A stretch of 64,000 nucleotides of DNA from Staphylococcus taiwanensis. Lineage in GTDB: Bacteria; Bacillota; Bacilli; Staphylococcales; Staphylococcaceae. How positions within the stretch are numbered: the first letter of the stretch is position 1; each line of letters opens with the position of its first letter. Where the stretch lies: contig CP058667.1 in NCBI GenBank assembly GCA_020544305.1, positions 1,302,001 through 1,366,000 on the forward strand, given 5' to 3'. This document shows positions 50,536 to 60,590 of this stretch, one piece after another. The translations under genes were made by a program, and so were the position numbers. The notes beneath the pieces are model-generated. The model had not been told where the DNA came from, made no database searches, and was given only the letters and a program-made list of their open reading frames with translations.

Positions 50536-52000
50536 ATCAAGTCCATTAATTTTTGAAAGATCTAGAGCAGATAGATATGCATACTCATTACCTCAAAGTG
50601 ATATTAAGACAGATCCAGTTGAAAATATTTTAGATGATAAATTTATTCGTAAAAATAGAGCTGAATTTCCTGAAGTGGCTGAGTTAGACTTAGTTCGTCA
50701 CTACACTGAATTATCTAATAAAAACTTTGGTGTAGATTCAGGTTTCTATCCTTTAGGTTCTTGTACAATGAAGTATAATCCTAAAATCAATGAAAAAGTT
50801 GCACGTATTCCTGGATTTGCAGAATCTCACCCATTACAAGAAGAAGAACAGGTACAAGGTTCTTTAGAAATTATTTATAGTTTACAAGAAGAACTTAAAG
50901 AAATTACCGGTATGGATGAAGTTACATTACAACCAGCAGCAGGTGCACATGGTGAATGGACTGCATTAATGATATTTAAAGCTTATCATCTTAATAATGG
51001 TGAAGGACATCGTAATGAAGTTATTGTACCTGACTCAGCTCATGGTACAAATCCAGCGTCAGCTTCTTTTGCTGGTTTCAAAGCTGTTACTGTTAAATCA
51101 AACGAACGTGGAGAAGTTGACATTGATGACTTAAAACGCGTTGTAAATGAAAATACAGCTGCTATCATGTTAACTAATCCTAATACTTTAGGAATTTTCG
51201 AAAAAAATATTATGGAAATCCGCGAAATCGTACATGAAGCAGGAGGTCTTTTATATTATGATGGTGCAAATTTAAATGCCATTATGGATAAAGTACGTCC
51301 TGGTGACATGGGCTTTGATGCTGTTCACTTAAACTTACACAAAACTTTCACAGGCCCACACGGTGGCGGTGGTCCAGGTTCTGGTCCAGTAGGTGTGAAA
51401 AAAGAATTAGCTAGTTACTTACCTAAACCAATGGTTATTAAAGACGGCGATACTTTTAAATACGACAATGATATTAAAAATTCTATTGGCCGTGTAAAAC
51501 CATTCTATGGTAACTTTGGTATCTATTTAAGAGCATACACTTATATTAGAACAATGGGTGCTGAAGGATTAAGAGAAGTTTCTGAAGCAGCAGTACTTAA
51601 TGCCAATTATATTAAAGCTAGCCTTAAAGAGCATTATGAAATTCCATATGAACAATATTGTAAACATGAATTTGTTCTTAGTGGTTCTAAACAAAAAGAG
51701 CACGGTGTACGTACTTTAGATATGGCTAAACGTCTATTAGACTTTGGTGTACATCCACCAACTATTTACTTCCCACTTAACGTGGAAGAGGGTATGATGA
51801 TTGAACCAACTGAAACTGAATCTAAAGAAACATTAGATTACTTCATTGATGCAATGATTCAAATTGCCGAAGAAGCTAAAAATAACCCAGATACTGTTTT
51901 AGAAGCACCTCATACTACTATCATTGATAGATTAGATGAGACAAAAGCTGCTCGTAAACCAGTACTAAAATTTGAAAACCTTCATGAAGAAAAAGAATAA
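50522..52000 (+). CDS. gcvPB: Glycine dehydrogenase (decarboxylating) subunit 2
   Basis: Encodes 492 residues. The PLP-binding lysine is K274 in [24 protein letters not shown] and [14 protein letters not shown] are also typical. Forms the heterotetramer with GcvPA. The ATG is 4 nt after GGTGAG inside gcvPA, showing coupling. A strong terminator follows, ending the gcv operon. Confidence 0.98.
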   Translation: MVVSKSSPLIFERSRADRYAYSLPQSDIKTDPVENILDDKFIRKNRAEFPEVAELDLVRHYTELSNKNFGVDSGFYPLGSCTMKYNPKINEKVARIPGFAESHPLQEEEQVQGSLEIIYSLQEELKEITGMDEVTLQPAAGAHGEWTALMIFKAYHLNNGEGHRNEVIVPDSAHGTNPASASFAGFKAVTVKSNERGEVDIDDLKRVVNENTAAIMLTNPNTLGIFEKNIMEIREIVHEAGGLLYYDGANLNAIMDKVRPGDMGFDAVHLNLHKTFTGPHGGGGPGSGPVGVKKELASYLPKPMVIKDGDTFKYDNDIKNSIGRVKPFYGNFGIYLRAYTYIRTMGAEGLREVSEAAVLNANYIKASLKEHYEIPYEQYCKHEFVLSGSKQKEHGVRTLDMAKRLLDFGVHPPTIYFPLNVEEGMMIEPTETESKETLDYFIDAMIQIAEEAKNNPDTVLEAPHTTIIDRLDETKAARKPVLKFENLHEEKE

Positions 52001-52012
52001 TAATTAATTTTA

Positions 52013-52044
52013 CCACCAATTTCATGTACGAAATTGGTGGTTTT
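52013..52044 (+). terminator. Terminator of the gcv operon
   Basis: Perfect 11-bp stem CCACCAATTTC / GAAATTGGTGG, loop ATGTAC, then TTTT. Confidence 0.93.
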
Positions 52045-52073
52045 ATTTTCATAATTATTTAGATACTATTAAT

Positions 52074-52105
52074 AAAAAAACTCTTAGAGTTATATTCTCT
52101 AAGAG
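52074..52105 (-). terminator. Terminator of the rhodanese gene
   Basis: On the minus strand CTCTTAGAG / CTCTAAGAG, 7-nt loop, followed by a run of Ts (the A-run 52074-52080 on the plus strand). Confidence 0.9.
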
Positions 52106-52121
52106 CAAATCATATGTTTGA

Positions 52122-52508
52122 TTATTTTTTTGTTTTAATTTTGCCAGTCCATTTTTTATATCCACCTTTAAGTAAATATAAATCTTTGTAACCATTCTTT
52201 TTCAGAATACGAGCTGCACGATATCCTGCAACACCATTTGCATCACAGAGATATATTGGCTGGTCTTTTCTTAAGCCTTGATATCTTTGGCTAAACATTG
52301 ACATTGGAATATTACGTGCGCCATTAATATGTCCATAGTCATAGTCTACTTTTTCACGCACATCTATTACTTGTGCTTTTCTTAAACCTTTATGAAAATC
52401 ATTTTGGTCTAATTCAGTCACTGCACGTTTGTTAATAAACCAATTTCCTAGCATGTAAAGAATTATTAAGACTATAATAACCAAAGCTATAATCAAAGAT
52501 ACATTCAT
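52122..52508 (-). CDS. Membrane-anchored rhodanese-like protein
   Basis: Encodes 128 residues. One N-terminal transmembrane helix (residues 4-22) and a single rhodanese domain with active-site loop starting C88 (YLCDANGVAGYR), so a persulfide-carrying cysteine is present. Likely moves sulfane sulfur at the membrane; substrate unknown. GGAGG before the ATG on the minus strand. Faces the gcv operon and is divergent from lipM; in Bacillales a similar gene (yqhL) lies near gcv and lipM. Confidence 0.9.
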   Translation of the reverse strand: MNVSLIIALVIIVLIILYMLGNWFINKRAVTELDQNDFHKGLRKAQVIDVREKVDYDYGHINGARNIPMSMFSQRYQGLRKDQPIYLCDANGVAGYRAARILKKNGYKDLYLLKGGYKKWTGKIKTKK

Positions 52509-52656
52509 ATTGCATCCTCCCTAATTAACCGATATTATAATTATAAGGCTGATAGCTAAATTTATCAAAATTTTTTTTAGTGTTTTTTTAGTATTATTTG
52601 ATATAAATTATTATATTATTTAAAAAATGATTAAATGTTGTGATTGGAGTTTTTTT

Positions 52657-53487
52657 ATGACTGAAACTTGGAATTTTATAAACACAGGTAGCCACGACCC
52701 TTATTATAATATGGCGATGGATGAAGCATTATTAAATTTTGTCTCTAGAGGAGAAATTGATCCAGTAGTACGCTTTTATACTTGGGATCCTGCGACGTTA
52801 TCTGTAGGTTATTTTCAAAGATTACAAAAAGAAATTGATATCGATAAAGTCAAAGAAAAAGGATTCGGTTTAGTTAGACGTCAAACAGGTGGTAGAGGTG
52901 TTTTACACGATAAAGAACTAACATATAGTGTTATTGTTTCTGAATCGCATCCTAATATGCCATCTACTGTTACTGAGGCTTATCGAGTAATTTCTGAAGG
53001 CTTATTAGAAGGTTTTAGAATTCTTGGATTTGAAGCATATTTTGCAATTCCACGTTCTAAAGAAGAAAGAGAAAAATTGAAGCAACCAAGAAGTGCTGTA
53101 TGTTTTGATGCTCCAAGTTGGTACGAGTTAGTGGTTGAAGGACGTAAAATCGCCGGTAGTGCTCAAACTCGTCAAAAAGGCGTTATTTTACAACATGGAT
53201 CACTATTACAAGATGTTGATGTAGATGAACTTTTCGATATGTTTAAATTTAAAAATGATCGTTTAAAAGATAAAATGAAAAAAGCTTTTGTTGATAAAGC
53301 TGTAGCAATTAATGATATCTCTGATAGACACATTACAATTGAAGAAATGGAAAAAGCATTTGAAGAAGGATTTAAAAAAGGTTTAAATATAGATTTCAAG
53401 CCACTTATACTTTCTGATACGCAATTACAAGAAGTTAAAGATTTAGAAGATAAGTATCGTTCAGATGAATGGCTATATAAAAAATAA
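52657..53487 (+). CDS. lipM: Octanoyl-[GcvH]:protein N-octanoyltransferase / octanoyltransferase LipM
   Basis: Encodes 276 residues of the BPL/LplA/LipB fold: [20 protein letters not shown] near 73-92 and the catalytic C149 in [25 protein letters not shown]. In B. subtilis LipM moves octanoate from ACP to GcvH, the first step of lipoate synthesis. Its site next to gcvPAB fits, since H protein is the acceptor. ATG at 52657 lies 7 nt after GGAG; the upstream extension is not needed. Confidence 0.94.
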   Translation: MTETWNFINTGSHDPYYNMAMDEALLNFVSRGEIDPVVRFYTWDPATLSVGYFQRLQKEIDIDKVKEKGFGLVRRQTGGRGVLHDKELTYSVIVSESHPNMPSTVTEAYRVISEGLLEGFRILGFEAYFAIPRSKEEREKLKQPRSAVCFDAPSWYELVVEGRKIAGSAQTRQKGVILQHGSLLQDVDVDELFDMFKFKNDRLKDKMKKAFVDKAVAINDISDRHITIEEMEKAFEEGFKKGLNIDFKPLILSDTQLQEVKDLEDKYRSDEWLYKK

Positions 53488-53493
53488 ACAAAT

Positions 53494-53528
53494 TAAGGCT
53501 GAGGCAATTTAATATTGTCTCAGCCTTA
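53494..53528. terminator. Bidirectional terminator after lipM
   Basis: AAGGCTGAGGCAAT / ATTGTCTCAGCCTT, one mismatch, 5-6 nt loop. Same GGCTGAG...CTCAGCC core as the holA/rpsT terminator. No long T-run on either side. Confidence 0.8.
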
Positions 53529-53593
53529 ATTAATACATGGCAACAAAGTATCAATAGAAACCTCTAATGATTGTTACTGAATACTTGTTATAG

Positions 53594-53809
53594 TTATTTT
53601 CGTTTTTTTCTTTTATATTTTCTAACAGCTCTTCGGTATTTTCTTTGCTCTTCAGTTAAAAAGAAAAAGTAATATATCAAATAAATAATAATAGCTAGAA
53701 TAACGAAAGTGAAAATCGTCTTTGCAAAGGACATTAAAAATATATTTAGATTTAAAACTAAACCTATTGCTGCAATGATTAATACAAAATAAAATAGAAT
53801 TTTTTTCAA
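53594..53809 (-). CDS. Small two-helix membrane protein with basic tail (unknown)
   Basis: Encodes 71 residues. Two hydrophobic segments (about 4-24 and 29-50) precede a strongly basic tail (EEQRKYRRAVRKYKRKKRK). No family recognised; the tail may lie in the cytosol and bind nucleic acid or acidic lipids. AGGAG before the ATG supports translation. Probably cotranscribed with the lipoprotein gene 16 bp upstream. Confidence 0.7.
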   Translation of the reverse strand: MKKILFYFVLIIAAIGLVLNLNIFLMSFAKTIFTFVILAIIIYLIYYFFFLTEEQRKYRRAVRKYKRKKRK

Positions 53810-53825
53810 TTTTAAAACTCCTAAA

Positions 53826-54407
53826 CTAAGAATTACTAGACATATTTATTTGCGATAATTTAGTTTGCCCTTGTTTCAATTTATTCTTATCATTATTTTC
53901 ATATCCATTTTTAATATTTTTAAAAGATGATTGTAAATCTTTATTTATTTGACGAATGTTTTTATCTTCTTGTTTATTATTTCCAGTTAAGTTTTTAGAT
54001 GAGACAGCACTTCTATATTTACTGTATGCATTATCAATATCATTTGAAATCGAATCTAGTTTTTCAGCGTTTTGTTTTTTATCTTCTTTTTTCTTTTTAC
54101 TTAAATCAATTTGATTATAATCACTAATAACTTTAGTAATACTTTGATAATATTGCGATGACGCTTCTAAAAATTTAGCTTCTTTATCGTTATCCGCGGT
54201 TTTAGAAACATCTTTTTTGTCTTTATTTAATCCTTCTACTTGGGATTTTTGATTACTTATATCTTGATTTAGTTGTTGAATATCTAATTTTAAATCATGA
54301 TTTTCATCTCTTAATTTGGTTGTTTTATCTTCTAAAGGTCCTAAATTTTGGGAGCCACAACCAACCAATAAGCATGACGCTCCTAATATAACTATTAATT
54401 TTTTCAT
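53826..54407 (-). CDS. Unknown lipoprotein with coiled coils
   Basis: Encodes 193 residues. Signal peptide KKLIVILGASCLLVGC with lipobox LVGC (Cys17 at the lipidation site). The mature part is charged and nearly all helical: coiled coil at about 28-70 (ENHDLKLDIQQLNQDISNQK), then K/Q/N-rich helices. No enzymatic motif; resembles cell-wall-associated coiled-coil lipoproteins such as B. subtilis YkyA in outline. AGGGAGAG precedes the ATG. Paired with a small membrane protein downstream. Confidence 0.82.
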   Translation of the reverse strand: MKKLIVILGASCLLVGCGSQNLGPLEDKTTKLRDENHDLKLDIQQLNQDISNQKSQVEGLNKDKKDVSKTADNDKEAKFLEASSQYYQSITKVISDYNQIDLSKKKKEDKKQNAEKLDSISNDIDNAYSKYRSAVSSKNLTGNNKQEDKNIRQINKDLQSSFKNIKNGYENNDKNKLKQGQTKLSQINMSSNS

Positions 54408-54510
54408 GAAACTCTCCCTAAATCAAAATCTCTTTATTTATAAAATAATTATGCTATTATTTTAAAGTAAATAGAGGAAATGTACAAACGTTATACTAGA
54501 GGTGATAAGA

Positions 54511-55569
54511 ATGGATAAATTAACTAAGATTCATGAAGTATTAGACAAATATCAATTAGACGCTTTAGTGATTTTATCTGATTACAATAGAAGATATTTA
54601 TCAGATTTCACTGGTACAAGTGGTGCGTTATTAATAACACGCAACTATCAAAAACTAATTACAGATTTCCGTTACATAGATCAAGCAACCAAACAAGCGA
54701 ATCATTTTGAAATTGTTAAACGAAGTGGTGGTCTAATAGAAGAACTTATTTCATTAATTAATCATGATAATTTAAAAAAAGTTGGTTTCGAGGGACACCT
54801 AGTAAGCTATGATACTTTCCAATTATTAAATCAATCTAATGCTAATTTTATTAGTATTGGTGAAACTATTGAGGATCTCAGACAAATTAAAACCACTGAT
54901 GAGATAGATAAAATTAAAATTGCAGCAAAAATTGTGGATGATACTTACAATTATATCTTAAAAACCGCCAAAGCAGGAATGACTGAAAAAGAATTAAAAG
55001 CAAAACTTGAGAGTAAAATGCTAGAATTAGGAGCAGATGGTCCTTCATTTGATACAATAGTCGCTTCAGGCCATAGAGGTGCATTACCTCATGGTGTAGC
55101 TAGTGATAAGGTAATTGAAAAAGGTGATATGATAACTTTAGATTTTGGAGCATATTATCAAGGCTACTGTTCAGACATAACTAGAACTTTTGCTATTGGT
55201 GAACCTGACGCTAAAATGCGTGAAATTTATGATATTGTATTAAAATCACAAATTAAAGCTATAAATGAAATTAAACCTGGCATGTCTGTTAGTGAAGCAG
55301 ATGCATTATCTAGAAGTTATATCGAATCTAATGGGTACGGTGCTGAATTTGGTCACTCGTTAGGTCATGGCATAGGCCTAGATATTCATGAAGGCCCATT
55401 GTTATCTAAAAATGCAAAGGGTACGGTTCAAGTAAATAATTGTGTTACTATTGAACCAGGTATTTATGTAGAAGGTCTTGGTGGGGTACGCATTGAAGAT
55501 GATATTTTAATCACTGAAAATGGTTGTGAAGTCTTTACTAAATGCACAAAAGACCTTATTATTTTATAG
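54511..55569 (+). CDS. Xaa-Pro aminopeptidase family (M24) peptidase
   Basis: Encodes 352 residues. A creatinase-type N-terminal domain and a pita-bread M24 domain with metal ligands in LDFGAYYQGYCSDITRTF (two Asp), GHSLGHGIG (His), TIEPGIY (Glu) and RIEDDILI (Glu). Cleaves Xaa-Pro peptides. It lies directly before efp, the factor for translating polyproline, a conserved pair (yqhT-efp). ATG 54511 follows AGAGGTGATAAGA. Confidence 0.93.
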   Translation: MDKLTKIHEVLDKYQLDALVILSDYNRRYLSDFTGTSGALLITRNYQKLITDFRYIDQATKQANHFEIVKRSGGLIEELISLINHDNLKKVGFEGHLVSYDTFQLLNQSNANFISIGETIEDLRQIKTTDEIDKIKIAAKIVDDTYNYILKTAKAGMTEKELKAKLESKMLELGADGPSFDTIVASGHRGALPHGVASDKVIEKGDMITLDFGAYYQGYCSDITRTFAIGEPDAKMREIYDIVLKSQIKAINEIKPGMSVSEADALSRSYIESNGYGAEFGHSLGHGIGLDIHEGPLLSKNAKGTVQVNNCVTIEPGIYVEGLGGVRIEDDILITENGCEVFTKCTKDLIIL

Positions 55570-55596
55570 AAAGCGTATAATTGAGGAGGAAACTGA

Positions 55597-56154
55597 ATGA
55601 TTTCGGTTAATGATTTTAAAACAGGTTTAACTATTTCTGTAGATAATGGTATTTGGAAAGTGATTGATTTCCAACACGTAAAACCAGGTAAAGGCTCAGC
55701 CTTTGTACGTTCTAAATTACGTAATTTAAGAACTGGTGCAATTCAAGAAAAAACGTTTAGAGCAGGTGAAAAAGTTGAGCAAGCTCTAATTGAAAATCGT
55801 CGTATGCAGTATTTATATGCTGATGGTGATAATCACGTGTTCATGGATAATGAAACTTTTGACCAAACTGAATTATCTGCAGATTATTTAAAAGACGAAT
55901 TAAAATACTTGAAAGCTAATATGGAAGTTCAAATTCAATCTTATGAAGGCGAAATGATTGGAGTTGAATTACCAAAAACTGTTGAATTAGAAGTAACTGA
56001 AACTGAACCTGGTATCAAAGGCGATACTGCTACAGGTGCTACTAAATCAGCTACAGTTGAAACTGGTTATACTTTAAATGTTCCTTTATTCGTCAATGAA
56101 GGCGATATTTTAGTAATTAACACTGGTGATGGTAGCTACATCTCTAGAGGTTAA
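55597..56154 (+). CDS. efp: Elongation factor P
   Basis: Encodes 185 residues: KOW-like domain with K32 in KPGKGSAFV and two OB domains, ending with GDGSYISRG. Relieves ribosome stalling at proline runs. In B. subtilis K32 carries 5-aminopentanol; the modification here is not known. TTGAGGAGG precedes the ATG, 27 bp after the peptidase. A terminator follows. Confidence 0.97.
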   Translation: MISVNDFKTGLTISVDNGIWKVIDFQHVKPGKGSAFVRSKLRNLRTGAIQEKTFRAGEKVEQALIENRRMQYLYADGDNHVFMDNETFDQTELSADYLKDELKYLKANMEVQIQSYEGEMIGVELPKTVELEVTETEPGIKGDTATGATKSATVETGYTLNVPLFVNEGDILVINTGDGSYISRG

Positions 56155-56169
56155 TTTATTATTCATAGA

Positions 56170-56210
56170 AATAAGTCTTTCTGATATCTATTAGAAAGAC
56201 TTATTTTTTT
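56170..56210 (+). terminator. Terminator after efp
   Basis: AATAAGTCTTTCT / AGAAAGACTTATT, 13-bp stem, 10-nt loop, followed by a T-run. Confidence 0.94.
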
Positions 56211-56254
56211 AATATCATAACTATATTAATTGTACCAAGTAATTACTTTAAATT

Positions 56255-56274
56255 ATGTATGTAAAAACATACAT
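56255..56274. repeat. Perfect 8-bp inverted repeat upstream of accB
   Basis: ATGTATGT, AAAA, ACATACAT, about 105 bp before accB and just upstream of TATGAT (56292-56297). No T-run follows. A candidate operator for the accB operon; it does not match the FapR consensus. Confidence 0.6.
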
Positions 56275-56378
56275 TTGATAAGAACTGTCACTATGATAAT
56301 GAGACATGCTTGAATTGGTAGTTACAGTCAAGTAAAATAGATTGGTAGATGAAAACTAAGTCGAGGAGTCAGTAACTT

Positions 56379-56864
56379 ATGAATTTTAAAGAAATAAAAG
56401 AATTAATCGAAATTCTTGATCAATCAAGTTTAACTGAAATTAACATTGAAGATAATAAAGGAAGCGTAGTTAATTTAAAAAAACAAAAGGAAACAGAAAT
56501 TATTACGCCTCAATATACGCAACAAGCTGCACCAATGGTTGCACCACAAAATACAACTTCAGCACAATCACCAACAAATGATGAAGCTTTGACTGACAGT
56601 ACAGAAAGTACTTCAACTAATGATTCAAACTATGAAACAATCAACGCACCTATGGTAGGGACATTCTATAAGTCTCCATCACCTGAAGAAGATGCTTATG
56701 TGCAAATAGGTGACAAAGTAACGAATGAGTCAACGGTTTGTATTCTTGAAGCTATGAAACTATTTAATGAAATTCAAGCTGAAGTATCAGGTGAAATTGT
56801 AGAAATACTAGTAGAAGACGGGCAAATGGTAGAGTATGGCCAACCGTTATTTAAGGTGAAATAA
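56379..56864 (+). CDS. accB: Biotin carboxyl carrier protein of acetyl-CoA carboxylase
   Basis: Encodes 161 residues. N-terminal helix region, a flexible Q/T/S-rich linker (about 40-85) and the biotinyl domain with K127 in EAMKLF. Carries CO2 for malonyl-CoA synthesis. CGAGGAG lies upstream. One base overlaps with accC (TAATGA). The accA/accD carboxyltransferase genes are not in this window. Confidence 0.96.
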   Translation: MNFKEIKELIEILDQSSLTEINIEDNKGSVVNLKKQKETEIITPQYTQQAAPMVAPQNTTSAQSPTNDEALTDSTESTSTNDSNYETINAPMVGTFYKSPSPEEDAYVQIGDKVTNESTVCILEAMKLFNEIQAEVSGEIVEILVEDGQMVEYGQPLFKVK

Positions 56865-58219
56865 TGAAAAAAATATTAATAGCTAACCGTGGAGAGATTG
56901 CGGTTAGAATTATTAGAGCATGTCATGATTTAGGCATACAAACAGTAGCTATTTATTCTGAAGGAGACAAAGACGCACTACATACTCAAATTGCTGATGA
57001 AGCATATTGCGTCGGTCCAACTCAGTCTAAAGATTCATATTTAAATATTCCTAATATTTTATCCATTGCTACGTCTACTGGTTGTGATGGCGTACATCCT
57101 GGTTACGGATTTTTAGCAGAAAACGGAGACTTTGCAGAGCTATGCGAAGCTTGCCAATTGAAATTTATTGGACCGAGCTTTGAATCTATCCAAAAAATGG
57201 GAATCAAAGATATAGCAAAAGCGGAAATGATTGCTGCAAATGTTCCCGTTGTCCCTGGAAGTGACGGCCTAGTAGAATCAATATCAGATGCTAAAAAAAT
57301 TGCTAATGAAATTGGTTATCCAGTCATCATTAAAGCTACTGCTGGTGGTGGCGGTAAGGGTATACGTGTAGCTCGTAATGAAAAGGAACTCGAAAACGGA
57401 TATCGCATGACTCAACAAGAAGCTGAAACTGCTTTTGGTAATGGTGGATTATACCTTGAGAAATTCATTGAAAATTTCCGCCATATCGAAATTCAAGTGA
57501 TTGGAGATCAATTTGGTAATGTTATTCATCTTGGCGAACGTGATTGTACAATACAAAGACGAATGCAAAAGTTAGTAGAAGAATCTCCTTCACCAATTTT
57601 ATCAGATGCACAACGTCATGAGATGGGTAATGCTGCTGTTAGAGCTGCTAAAGCTGTTAATTATGAAAACGCTGGCACGATAGAGTTTATCTATGATTTA
57701 AATGACGATAAGTTTTACTTCATGGAGATGAACACTCGTATTCAAGTTGAACATCCAGTTACAGAAATGGTTACTGGAATAGATTTAGTGAAACTTCAAT
57801 TAAAAGTAGCCATGGGTGAAGCCCTACCTTATTCTCAAGAAGATATTTCTATAAATGGACATGCAATTGAATACAGAATCAACGCTGAAAATCCATACAA
57901 AAATTTCATGCCTTCTCCAGGTAAAATTACACAATATTTAGCACCAGGCGGCTACGGTGTAAGAATCGAATCAGCTTGTTATACTAATTACACAATTCCA
58001 CCATATTATGATTCAATGGTAGCTAAATTAATTGTTCATGAACCTACTAGAGAAGAAGCGATTATGACAGGTATCAGAGCGTTAAGTGAGTATTTAATTT
58101 TAGGAATTGATACAACGATACCATTCCATCTTAAACTCATGAATAATGATATATTTAGAAGTGGTTCTTTCAATACTAATTTCTTAGAAAAATATAATAT
58201 TATGGATGATAACGAGTAG
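56864..58219 (+). CDS. accC: Biotin carboxylase of acetyl-CoA carboxylase
   Basis: Encodes 451 residues. KKILIANRGEIAVRIIRA start, ATP-grasp glycine loop ATAGGGGKGIRV, FMEMNTRIQVEHPVTEM catalytic segment. Carboxylates biotin on AccB using ATP and bicarbonate. Coupled to accB. This partner order accB-accC-Asp23-nusB is conserved in Bacillales. Confidence 0.98.
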   Translation: MKKILIANRGEIAVRIIRACHDLGIQTVAIYSEGDKDALHTQIADEAYCVGPTQSKDSYLNIPNILSIATSTGCDGVHPGYGFLAENGDFAELCEACQLKFIGPSFESIQKMGIKDIAKAEMIAANVPVVPGSDGLVESISDAKKIANEIGYPVIIKATAGGGGKGIRVARNEKELENGYRMTQQEAETAFGNGGLYLEKFIENFRHIEIQVIGDQFGNVIHLGERDCTIQRRMQKLVEESPSPILSDAQRHEMGNAAVRAAKAVNYENAGTIEFIYDLNDDKFYFMEMNTRIQVEHPVTEMVTGIDLVKLQLKVAMGEALPYSQEDISINGHAIEYRINAENPYKNFMPSPGKITQYLAPGGYGVRIESACYTNYTIPPYYDSMVAKLIVHEPTREEAIMTGIRALSEYLILGIDTTIPFHLKLMNNDIFRSGSFNTNFLEKYNIMDDNE

Positions 58220-58232
58220 GAGGTTAAATCTC

Positions 58233-58592
58233 ATGGTAAATGTAGCAGATTATTCTAATTCTAACCTAGGCAAAATTGAAATTGCGCCAGAAGTCATTTC
58301 TGTAATTGCTAGTATTGCAGTTTCTGAAGTAGATGGCGTAACTGGGCATTTTGCAGAATTGAAAAATAGCAACATTGAAAAAGTTAGTCGTAAAAATCTA
58401 AATAAAAATTTGAAAATTGATACTAAAGAAAATGGTATTCAAATAGACGTATATTGTTCTATTAAACATGGCATTAAAATTTCAAAATTTGCTAGCAAAG
58501 TCCAATCCTCAATATTTAACTCAATTAAAACAATGACTGCTATTGAACCAAAAGAAATTAACGTTCACATCATGCACATTACTGCAGAGTAA
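58233..58592 (+). CDS. Asp23/Gls24 family protein (YqhY type)
   Basis: Encodes 119 residues: GKIEIAPEVISVIASIAVSEVDGVTGHFAEL is the Asp23/Gls24 signature. In B. subtilis the orthologue YqhY modulates acetyl-CoA carboxylase, consistent with its place after accC. ATG 58233 follows TAGGAGGTTAAA; the earlier in-frame ATG overlaps accC without a ribosome site. Distinct from the abundant Asp23 of the SigB regulon. Confidence 0.92.
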   Translation: MVNVADYSNSNLGKIEIAPEVISVIASIAVSEVDGVTGHFAELKNSNIEKVSRKNLNKNLKIDTKENGIQIDVYCSIKHGIKISKFASKVQSSIFNSIKTMTAIEPKEINVHIMHITAE

Positions 58593-58624
58593 TTTAATAC
58601 CAAACATTTATTAAGGAGTTTGTT

Positions 58625-59011
58625 ATGAGTCGAAAAGAATCCAGAAAACAAGCGTTTCAAACATTATTTCAGTTAGAAATGAAAAATACTGATCTAACCA
58701 TAAATGAAGCGATTAATTTTATAAAAGATGATTATCCAGACTTGGATTTTAATTTTATTCATTGGCTAGTAACTGGCGTTAAAGATCATGAACCTGTACT
58801 AGATGAAACAATTGAACCTAAATTAAAAGATTGGTCAATTCAACGTTTATTAAAAACAGATCGTATCATTTTAAGAATGGCTACATTCGAATTACTTCAT
58901 AGTGAAACGCCACCTAAGGTAATCATCAATGAAGCAGTAGAATTAACAAAACAATTTAGTGATGATGATCATTACAAATTTATCAATGGCGTACTGAGTA
59001 ATATAAAATAA
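58625..59011 (+). CDS. nusB: Transcription antitermination protein NusB
   Basis: Encodes 128 residues, all-helical: [18 protein letters not shown], then [33 protein letters not shown], both NusB signatures. Binds boxA with NusE in rRNA antitermination. AAGGAG precedes the ATG. Between the Asp23-like gene and xseA. Confidence 0.97.
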   Translation: MSRKESRKQAFQTLFQLEMKNTDLTINEAINFIKDDYPDLDFNFIHWLVTGVKDHEPVLDETIEPKLKDWSIQRLLKTDRIILRMATFELLHSETPPKVIINEAVELTKQFSDDDHYKFINGVLSNIK

Positions 59012-59029
59012 TTAATTTGAGTGATGACA

Positions 59030-60367
59030 ATGTCTGAATATCTAAGTGTAACAACTTTAACAAAATATATTAAATATAAGTTTGATCAAGATCCACATTT
59101 GCAATCAATCTTATTAAAGGGTGAGCTATCTAACTTCAAAAAGCATTCAAGTGGCCATTTGTACTTTAATGTTAAAGATAAAGGCAGTGTAATTAGTGCG
59201 ATGATGTTTAAAGGAAGTGCATCCAAACTTACATTTGAACCTAAAGAGGGTGACGAAGTACTTCTAGAAGCTCGAGTTTCAGTATATGAACGTCGTGGAA
59301 ATTATCAAATTTATGTTAATAAAATGGAATTAGACGGTATAGGTAATTTGTACCAAAAATTGGAACAACTCAAACAAAAATTAACTAAAGAAGGCTATTT
59401 TAATAATGAACATAAAAAGCCCATACCACGATTTCCTATGAAAATAGCTATTTTAACTGCTAGCACTGGCGCAGCAATAAGAGATATCCATTCTACAATT
59501 GATAGTAGATATCCTTTAGTTGAAAAAATTTCATTAAGCACACTAGTACAAGGCGAAAATGCTAAAAATGATATTATTTCTAAAATAGAAGAGGCAGATA
59601 CGCTTGGGGTCGATACGATTATCGTAGGTCGTGGTGGCGGTTCAATTGAAGATTTATGGAATTTTAATGAAGAAGAAGTAGTTAAAGCAATTTATAATTG
59701 TAAAACGCCAATTATATCTGCTGTTGGCCATGAAACAGATTTCACATTAAGTGATTTTGTTGCTGATGTAAGGGCAGCAACTCCAACTCAAGCTGCTGTA
59801 ATTGCAACACCAGATCAATATGAATTAATGCAACAAATTAAACAATATCAATTTTCATTAACAAAACATATAAAACAATTCTTAGATAAACAACGAAAAC
59901 AATTAAATCATACTTCTTCATATTATAAATTTAAACAGCCATCACTATTATATGATCAACAATTACAACGAAGAGATGATTTAGAAAAACAATTAAAGCA
60001 ATTAGTATACGCTAAGATTGAAAATAAAAAATATGAAGTTAAAGTCTTAAAACAACACTTTAATATTAAAAATCTAAGTCATTCTATCGTTCGAAATCAA
60101 AAATATATAACGAGTCAGCAAGAACGTCTACGCAATATTACATTAAAAAATATTGATAAAAATAAAACTGAACTTAAGAGTAAAATTGAGCTATTAGACA
60201 ACTTAAGTCCAACTAACACAATGCTACGTGGGTATTCTATAGTTAACAAAGATGATAAAGTAATTACGAGTACTCATGATTTAAAAGAAAACGATAATAT
60301 TAAATTATCTATGAAAGATGGAAGTATTGACGCTATCGTTAAGAAAGTTAGGTGTGAAGATGAGTAA
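59030..60367 (+). CDS. xseA: Exodeoxyribonuclease VII large subunit
   Basis: Encodes 445 residues. N-terminal OB fold ([24 protein letters not shown]), the catalytic region [17 protein letters not shown] and [27 protein letters not shown], and a long coiled coil that binds XseB. Degrades ssDNA from both ends. ATG 59030 after GAGTGATGACA; GTG 59021 and ATG 59024 are other in-frame choices. Overlaps xseB by 8 bp. Confidence 0.96.
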   Translation: MSEYLSVTTLTKYIKYKFDQDPHLQSILLKGELSNFKKHSSGHLYFNVKDKGSVISAMMFKGSASKLTFEPKEGDEVLLEARVSVYERRGNYQIYVNKMELDGIGNLYQKLEQLKQKLTKEGYFNNEHKKPIPRFPMKIAILTASTGAAIRDIHSTIDSRYPLVEKISLSTLVQGENAKNDIISKIEEADTLGVDTIIVGRGGGSIEDLWNFNEEEVVKAIYNCKTPIISAVGHETDFTLSDFVADVRAATPTQAAVIATPDQYELMQQIKQYQFSLTKHIKQFLDKQRKQLNHTSSYYKFKQPSLLYDQQLQRRDDLEKQLKQLVYAKIENKKYEVKVLKQHFNIKNLSHSIVRNQKYITSQQERLRNITLKNIDKNKTELKSKIELLDNLSPTNTMLRGYSIVNKDDKVITSTHDLKENDNIKLSMKDGSIDAIVKKVRCEDE

Positions 60368-60590
60368 AGAACAACAAAGTTTTGAAGAAATGATGCAAGA
60401 ATTAGAAAATATTGTTCAAAAATTAGATAATGAAACTGTTTCTTTAGAAGAGTCCTTAGATTTATATCAACGCGGTATGAAATTATCAGCTGCTTGTGAT
60501 ACAACTTTGAAAGATGCTGAAAATAAAGTGAATCAATTAATTAAAGATGAAGCAGAGGATGAAGATAATGACAAAAATGTCAATGAATAA
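60360..60590 (+). CDS. xseB: Exodeoxyribonuclease VII small subunit
   Basis: Encodes 76 residues: [36 protein letters not shown], the XseB signature, with an acidic tail ([11 protein letters not shown]). Several copies coat the XseA coiled coil. AGGTGTGAAG lies before the ATG. Overlaps xseA upstream and ispA (by 23 bp) downstream. Confidence 0.96.
   Translation: MSKEQQSFEEMMQELENIVQKLDNETVSLEESLDLYQRGMKLSAACDTTLKDAENKVNQLIKDEAEDEDNDKNVNE

Noticed and set aside
56221-56300. FapR operator before accB
   Set aside because: The GTACC-like stretch near 56232 does not extend to the FapR palindrome; the strong repeat nearby has a different sequence.
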